The notes beneath the pieces were generated by a model, which searched no databases, was not told the origin of the DNA, and worked only from the letters and a program-made list of their open reading frames with translations. A DNA stretch of 8,503 nt from an uncultured Lachnospiraceae bacterium (lineage in GTDB: Bacteria > Bacillota > Clostridia > Lachnospirales > Lachnospiraceae), in NCBI GenBank assembly GCA_946413945.1, contig CAMKMR010000064.1, positions 1 through 8,503 on the forward strand, read 5' to 3'. Position 1 is the stretch's first letter, and every line of letters begins with the position of its first letter. Of this stretch, positions 6,923-8,503 are shown piece after piece. A program made the translations under genes and the position numbers.

Positions 6923-6947
6923 ATTATGCCTTATATATCATGTATTG

Positions 6948-6976
6948 TTGCGGCTGTTATAAGAAACTGATAAAAT
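6948..6976 (+). promoter_or_regulatory. Promoter for the VanZ-RDD gene
   Basis: A weak -35 TTGCGG (6948-6953) lies 17 bp before TAAAAT (6971-6976). The -10 is preceded by TGA, giving an extended -10 TGnTAAAAT. It lies downstream of the strong terminator, so the VanZ gene needs its own start. The predicted start is near 6983. Confidence 0.6.
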
Positions 6977-7001
6977 ATAAGACCGGTATGATTTAAAAAG
7001 T

Positions 7002-7006
7002 GGAGG
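7002..7006 (+). promoter_or_regulatory. Ribosome binding site fixing the VanZ-RDD start
   Basis: GGAGG sits 5 nt before the ATG at 7012. A GTG four codons further upstream, at 7000, is also in frame but overlaps this site and has no binding site of its own, so the ATG is the likely start. Confidence 0.85.
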
Positions 7007-7011
7007 TTTAT

Positions 7012-8202
7012 ATGTTATCGCGTTTATCTAATTACTCAGTCCCTATATTTACTGCGGTTGCGCTATTTCCAGTGATAGTTGGACTCGTAACGATTCCGTT
7101 TTTAATCTGGAATTATAGAAAATATAAGGGCTTATCCATAATGAGAGCCACGGTTATCTTTTCATTCATATTTTATATGATGTGTGCTTTTTTTCTGACA
7201 CTCCTTCCATTACCGACAATTGAAGAGGTTTTGCAGAGGGAGCCGGTGGCATTTAATCATCATTTATTTAATAATATCATTTCGGCTATGAAGAATGCCG
7301 GCTTTTCTTTAGATAAAAGCAGCTGGTTTGTGGAAGAAAACTGGCTTAGTCTCCTTAAGTCTGCAATGTTATTTCAGATCATTGCAAATATTGTAATGCA
7401 AATGCCGCTGGGCTTTTATCTTAGATATTATTTCAGGGTATCCGCAAAGAAGGCTTTGGGCATCGGCTTTTTGGTAAGTCTCTTTTTTGAAATGACACAG
7501 CTTTCCGGAGTCTGGGGCATCTATCCTTACGCATTCCGCTGCCCGGATATAGACGACCTTATGAATAATACTTTGGGGTGCATGATAGGATTCTGGCTGG
7601 CTCCGATCCTTATGCATTTCTTACCTTCTGTTGAAAAAATGGATGAAGCAGCAAGGAACAGAGGAAGGAAGATGGAAATGTTCCGCGCCTTTTCAGCTTT
7701 TTCAGTGGACTGGATCGTATGCGTATTTGTAAATCTTTTTATTAATTATGCTTTTTCACATTGGTTAAAGGACTTTAAATACTCTGATACCCTGTTAGTG
7801 GAGTTTGTAAAAATATGCTTATATGCTTTTTATTTCCTTATACTTCCAAAAATCTGGAAAAAGCAGACTATAGGAAATGCTTTAGTAAATGTTAAGATTG
7901 TAAGCAATGATAAGGAAAATCCCAAAGTCAGTGTAAAGGCTCTTATTAAACGATTTACTTTACAGTATTTTGCTGAACCAATGCTTTTAGTTATATCAAT
8001 TATTTTAATCGTAAGTACTGCAAATGCTTATACCAGGGAAGGTTTTAGCAATTTTGACAGATCGCTTTTTACAGCTGCAAGTTTGATATATTTTCCTGTT
8101 TTGTTTGCAATACTGATAAACAGCATTGCAAAACGTGGAGGCTTACCTCATAACGCCTGGACCAATACTCATTTAGAAGTAGATGGCAGCGATAATACTT
8201 GA
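7012..8202 (+). CDS. VanZ-RDD fusion membrane protein
   Basis: This 396-residue membrane protein has two parts. Residues 1-205 form a VanZ-like domain: a first helix (about 12-33), a second (45-66), NIVMQMPLGFYLRYY (126-140), a third region with SLFFEMTQ (S156, E160, Q163), and the signature FRCPDIDDLMNNTLGCMIG (R176, D179, D182, N186, G189). Residues about 222-375 resemble an RDD domain: FRAFSAFSVDWIV (R225, D233), a second helix, KKQTIGNALVNVKIV (283-297) and further helices. VanZ is the accessory teicoplanin-resistance protein of the vanA cluster. Chromosomal VanZ-domain proteins are common in Firmicutes and mostly uncharacterised, and no van genes are nearby, so glycopeptide resistance should not be assumed. 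The RDD domain's role, possibly transport, is uncertain. It is likely monocistronic. The RDD match is weaker than the VanZ match. Confidence 0.82.
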   Translation: MLSRLSNYSVPIFTAVALFPVIVGLVTIPFLIWNYRKYKGLSIMRATVIFSFIFYMMCAFFLTLLPLPTIEEVLQREPVAFNHHLFNNIISAMKNAGFSLDKSSWFVEENWLSLLKSAMLFQIIANIVMQMPLGFYLRYYFRVSAKKALGIGFLVSLFFEMTQLSGVWGIYPYAFRCPDIDDLMNNTLGCMIGFWLAPILMHFLPSVEKMDEAARNRGRKMEMFRAFSAFSVDWIVCVFVNLFINYAFSHWLKDFKYSDTLLVEFVKICLYAFYFLILPKIWKKQTIGNALVNVKIVSNDKENPKVSVKALIKRFTLQYFAEPMLLVISIILIVSTANAYTREGFSNFDRSLFTAASLIYFPVLFAILINSIAKRGGLPHNAWTNTHLEVDGSDNT

Positions 8203-8208
8203 TGAATT

Positions 8209-8243
8209 GCCGCCGCACACTCGACAGTCGTGGGAGGCTTCAC
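8209..8243 (+). mobile_element. Possible solo right end of an IS200/IS605-family element (hairpin)
   Basis: Bases 8209-8238 fold into a hairpin of about 11 pairs (GCC, CC, CAC and ACT against AGT, GTG, GG and GGC), with a four-base loop, two single-base bulges and one mismatch. TTCAC follows. The 3' arm AGTCGTGGGAGGCTTCAC resembles, from memory, the subterminal hairpin at the right end of IS200/IS605 elements, which in tnpB-carrying members is also the 3' end of the omega RNA. There is no T-run after it, so it is a poor terminator for the VanZ gene 7 nt upstream. It is GC-richer than its surroundings. No tnpA, tnpB or left end is visible, so it would be a remnant or a short non-autonomous copy. 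Confidence 0.35.
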
Positions 8244-8270
8244 TAGGATTAAAACATTTAATATTAATAA

Positions 8271-8399
8271 AGGCAGGTAAAGATAATTAAATGATCAGTA
8301 GTAAATGGATATAAAGTAATTCCAATTTATCATCCAAGTCCTATTTCACCAATGAGTTATAAAGGCAATATAGAAATATTTAAAAAAATAAAAATATAA
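8271..8399 (+). pseudogene. 3' remnant of a uracil-DNA glycosylase-like gene
   Basis: In the frame ending at TAA 8397-8399, the translation has GYKVIPIYHPSPISP followed by YKGNIEIFKKI. HPSP-I/L-S is the second active-site motif of uracil-DNA glycosylase superfamily enzymes, which excise uracil from DNA. It normally lies near the C terminus and is followed by a basic segment, as here. Only about 35 C-terminal codons remain after an in-frame TGA at 8292. The seven codons before that TGA (8271-8291) look like continuing sequence, and TAA occurs at 8268. There is no N-terminal GQDPY-like motif and no start codon in place, so this is a truncated, inactive fragment. The next gene's ribosome binding site overlaps its stop, suggesting the two once formed an operon. 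Confidence 0.5.
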
Positions 8400-8413
8400 A
8401 GGAGTTGATCCAA

Positions 8414-8503
8414 ATGAATGAAAATAAAACTAATATTAATTGGTTGGCTTGTATTTATGGCGACTATCACTTAAACCTTTATAAAATGGGAGTTTTTAAG
8501 AAT
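8414..8503 (+). CDS. Unrecognised protein, N-terminal part (runs off the window)
   Basis: This frame opens with ATG at 8414 and stays open for all 30 codons to the window end. AAAGGAG (8398-8404) lies 9 nt upstream, a strong ribosome binding site that supports this start. The visible part begins MNENKTNINW and contains IYGDYHLNLYKMG. It has no signal peptide or membrane helix in view. An overlapping ATG at 8418 in another frame closes after 18 codons and is not better placed. I do not recognise the family and the fragment is too short to infer a function. It directly follows the glycosylase-like remnant. Confidence 0.6.
   Translation, partial: MNENKTNINWLACIYGDYHLNLYKMGVFKN

Noticed and set aside
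7000..7011. GTG at 7000 as the VanZ-RDD start
   Set aside because: It overlaps the GGAGG that serves the ATG at 7012 and would lack its own binding site.
8418..8474. Short hydrophobic frame beginning MKIKLILIGW
   Set aside because: It closes after 18 codons, and the overlapping ATG at 8414 stays open to the window end with better spacing from the ribosome binding site.
1..8503. CRISPR array, tRNA, rRNA or a defence island
   Set aside because: I saw no regularly spaced repeats, no tRNA-like cloverleaf ending and no defence-type genes on either strand.

Overview
The window reads as low-GC Firmicutes chromosome, most likely a Lachnospiraceae-type clostridium (Butyrivibrio/Roseburia-like). This placement is inferred from AT-rich codon use, strong GGAGG/AGGGGG ribosome binding sites, consensus sigma-A promoters, short-stem terminators with long U-tracts, and the protein families present. 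All recognisable genes are on the + strand. I see no rRNA, tRNA or CRISPR array, and no stretch of more than 300 bases lacks a gene.

Layout. (1) 1-328: 3' end of a MalG-type sugar ABC transporter permease, closed by a terminator at 366-402. (2) 434-3778: a near-consensus promoter drives an M18 aminopeptidase and, 32 nt later, a seven-helix membrane protein carrying a calcineurin-like phosphoesterase domain. (3) 3900-4628: an extended -10 promoter, a GTG-started PAP2 phosphatase and a terminator. (4) 4707-6922: a strong promoter with a perfect 12-bp palindrome at its transcription start drives an ArsB/NhaD-type ion transporter and, 10 nt later, a cytidylate kinase-like protein. The kinase 3' end lies in a diverged 45-nt tandem duplication, followed by a 17-bp-stem terminator. 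(5) 6948-8202: a promoter and a VanZ-RDD fusion membrane protein. (6) 8203-8503: a scarred accessory region with a GC-richer hairpin resembling the right end of an IS200/IS605 element, a 3' remnant of a uracil-DNA glycosylase-like gene, and the start of an unrecognised gene that runs off the window.

Functionally this is mostly housekeeping and envelope biology: carbohydrate uptake, peptide turnover, two membrane phosphatases that probably act on envelope or lipid phosphates, ion homeostasis and a VanZ protein. I did not find a clear, complete new system. The points most worth a second look are the remnant region at 8209-8399, the duplicated kinase 3' end and the palindromic transporter leader.
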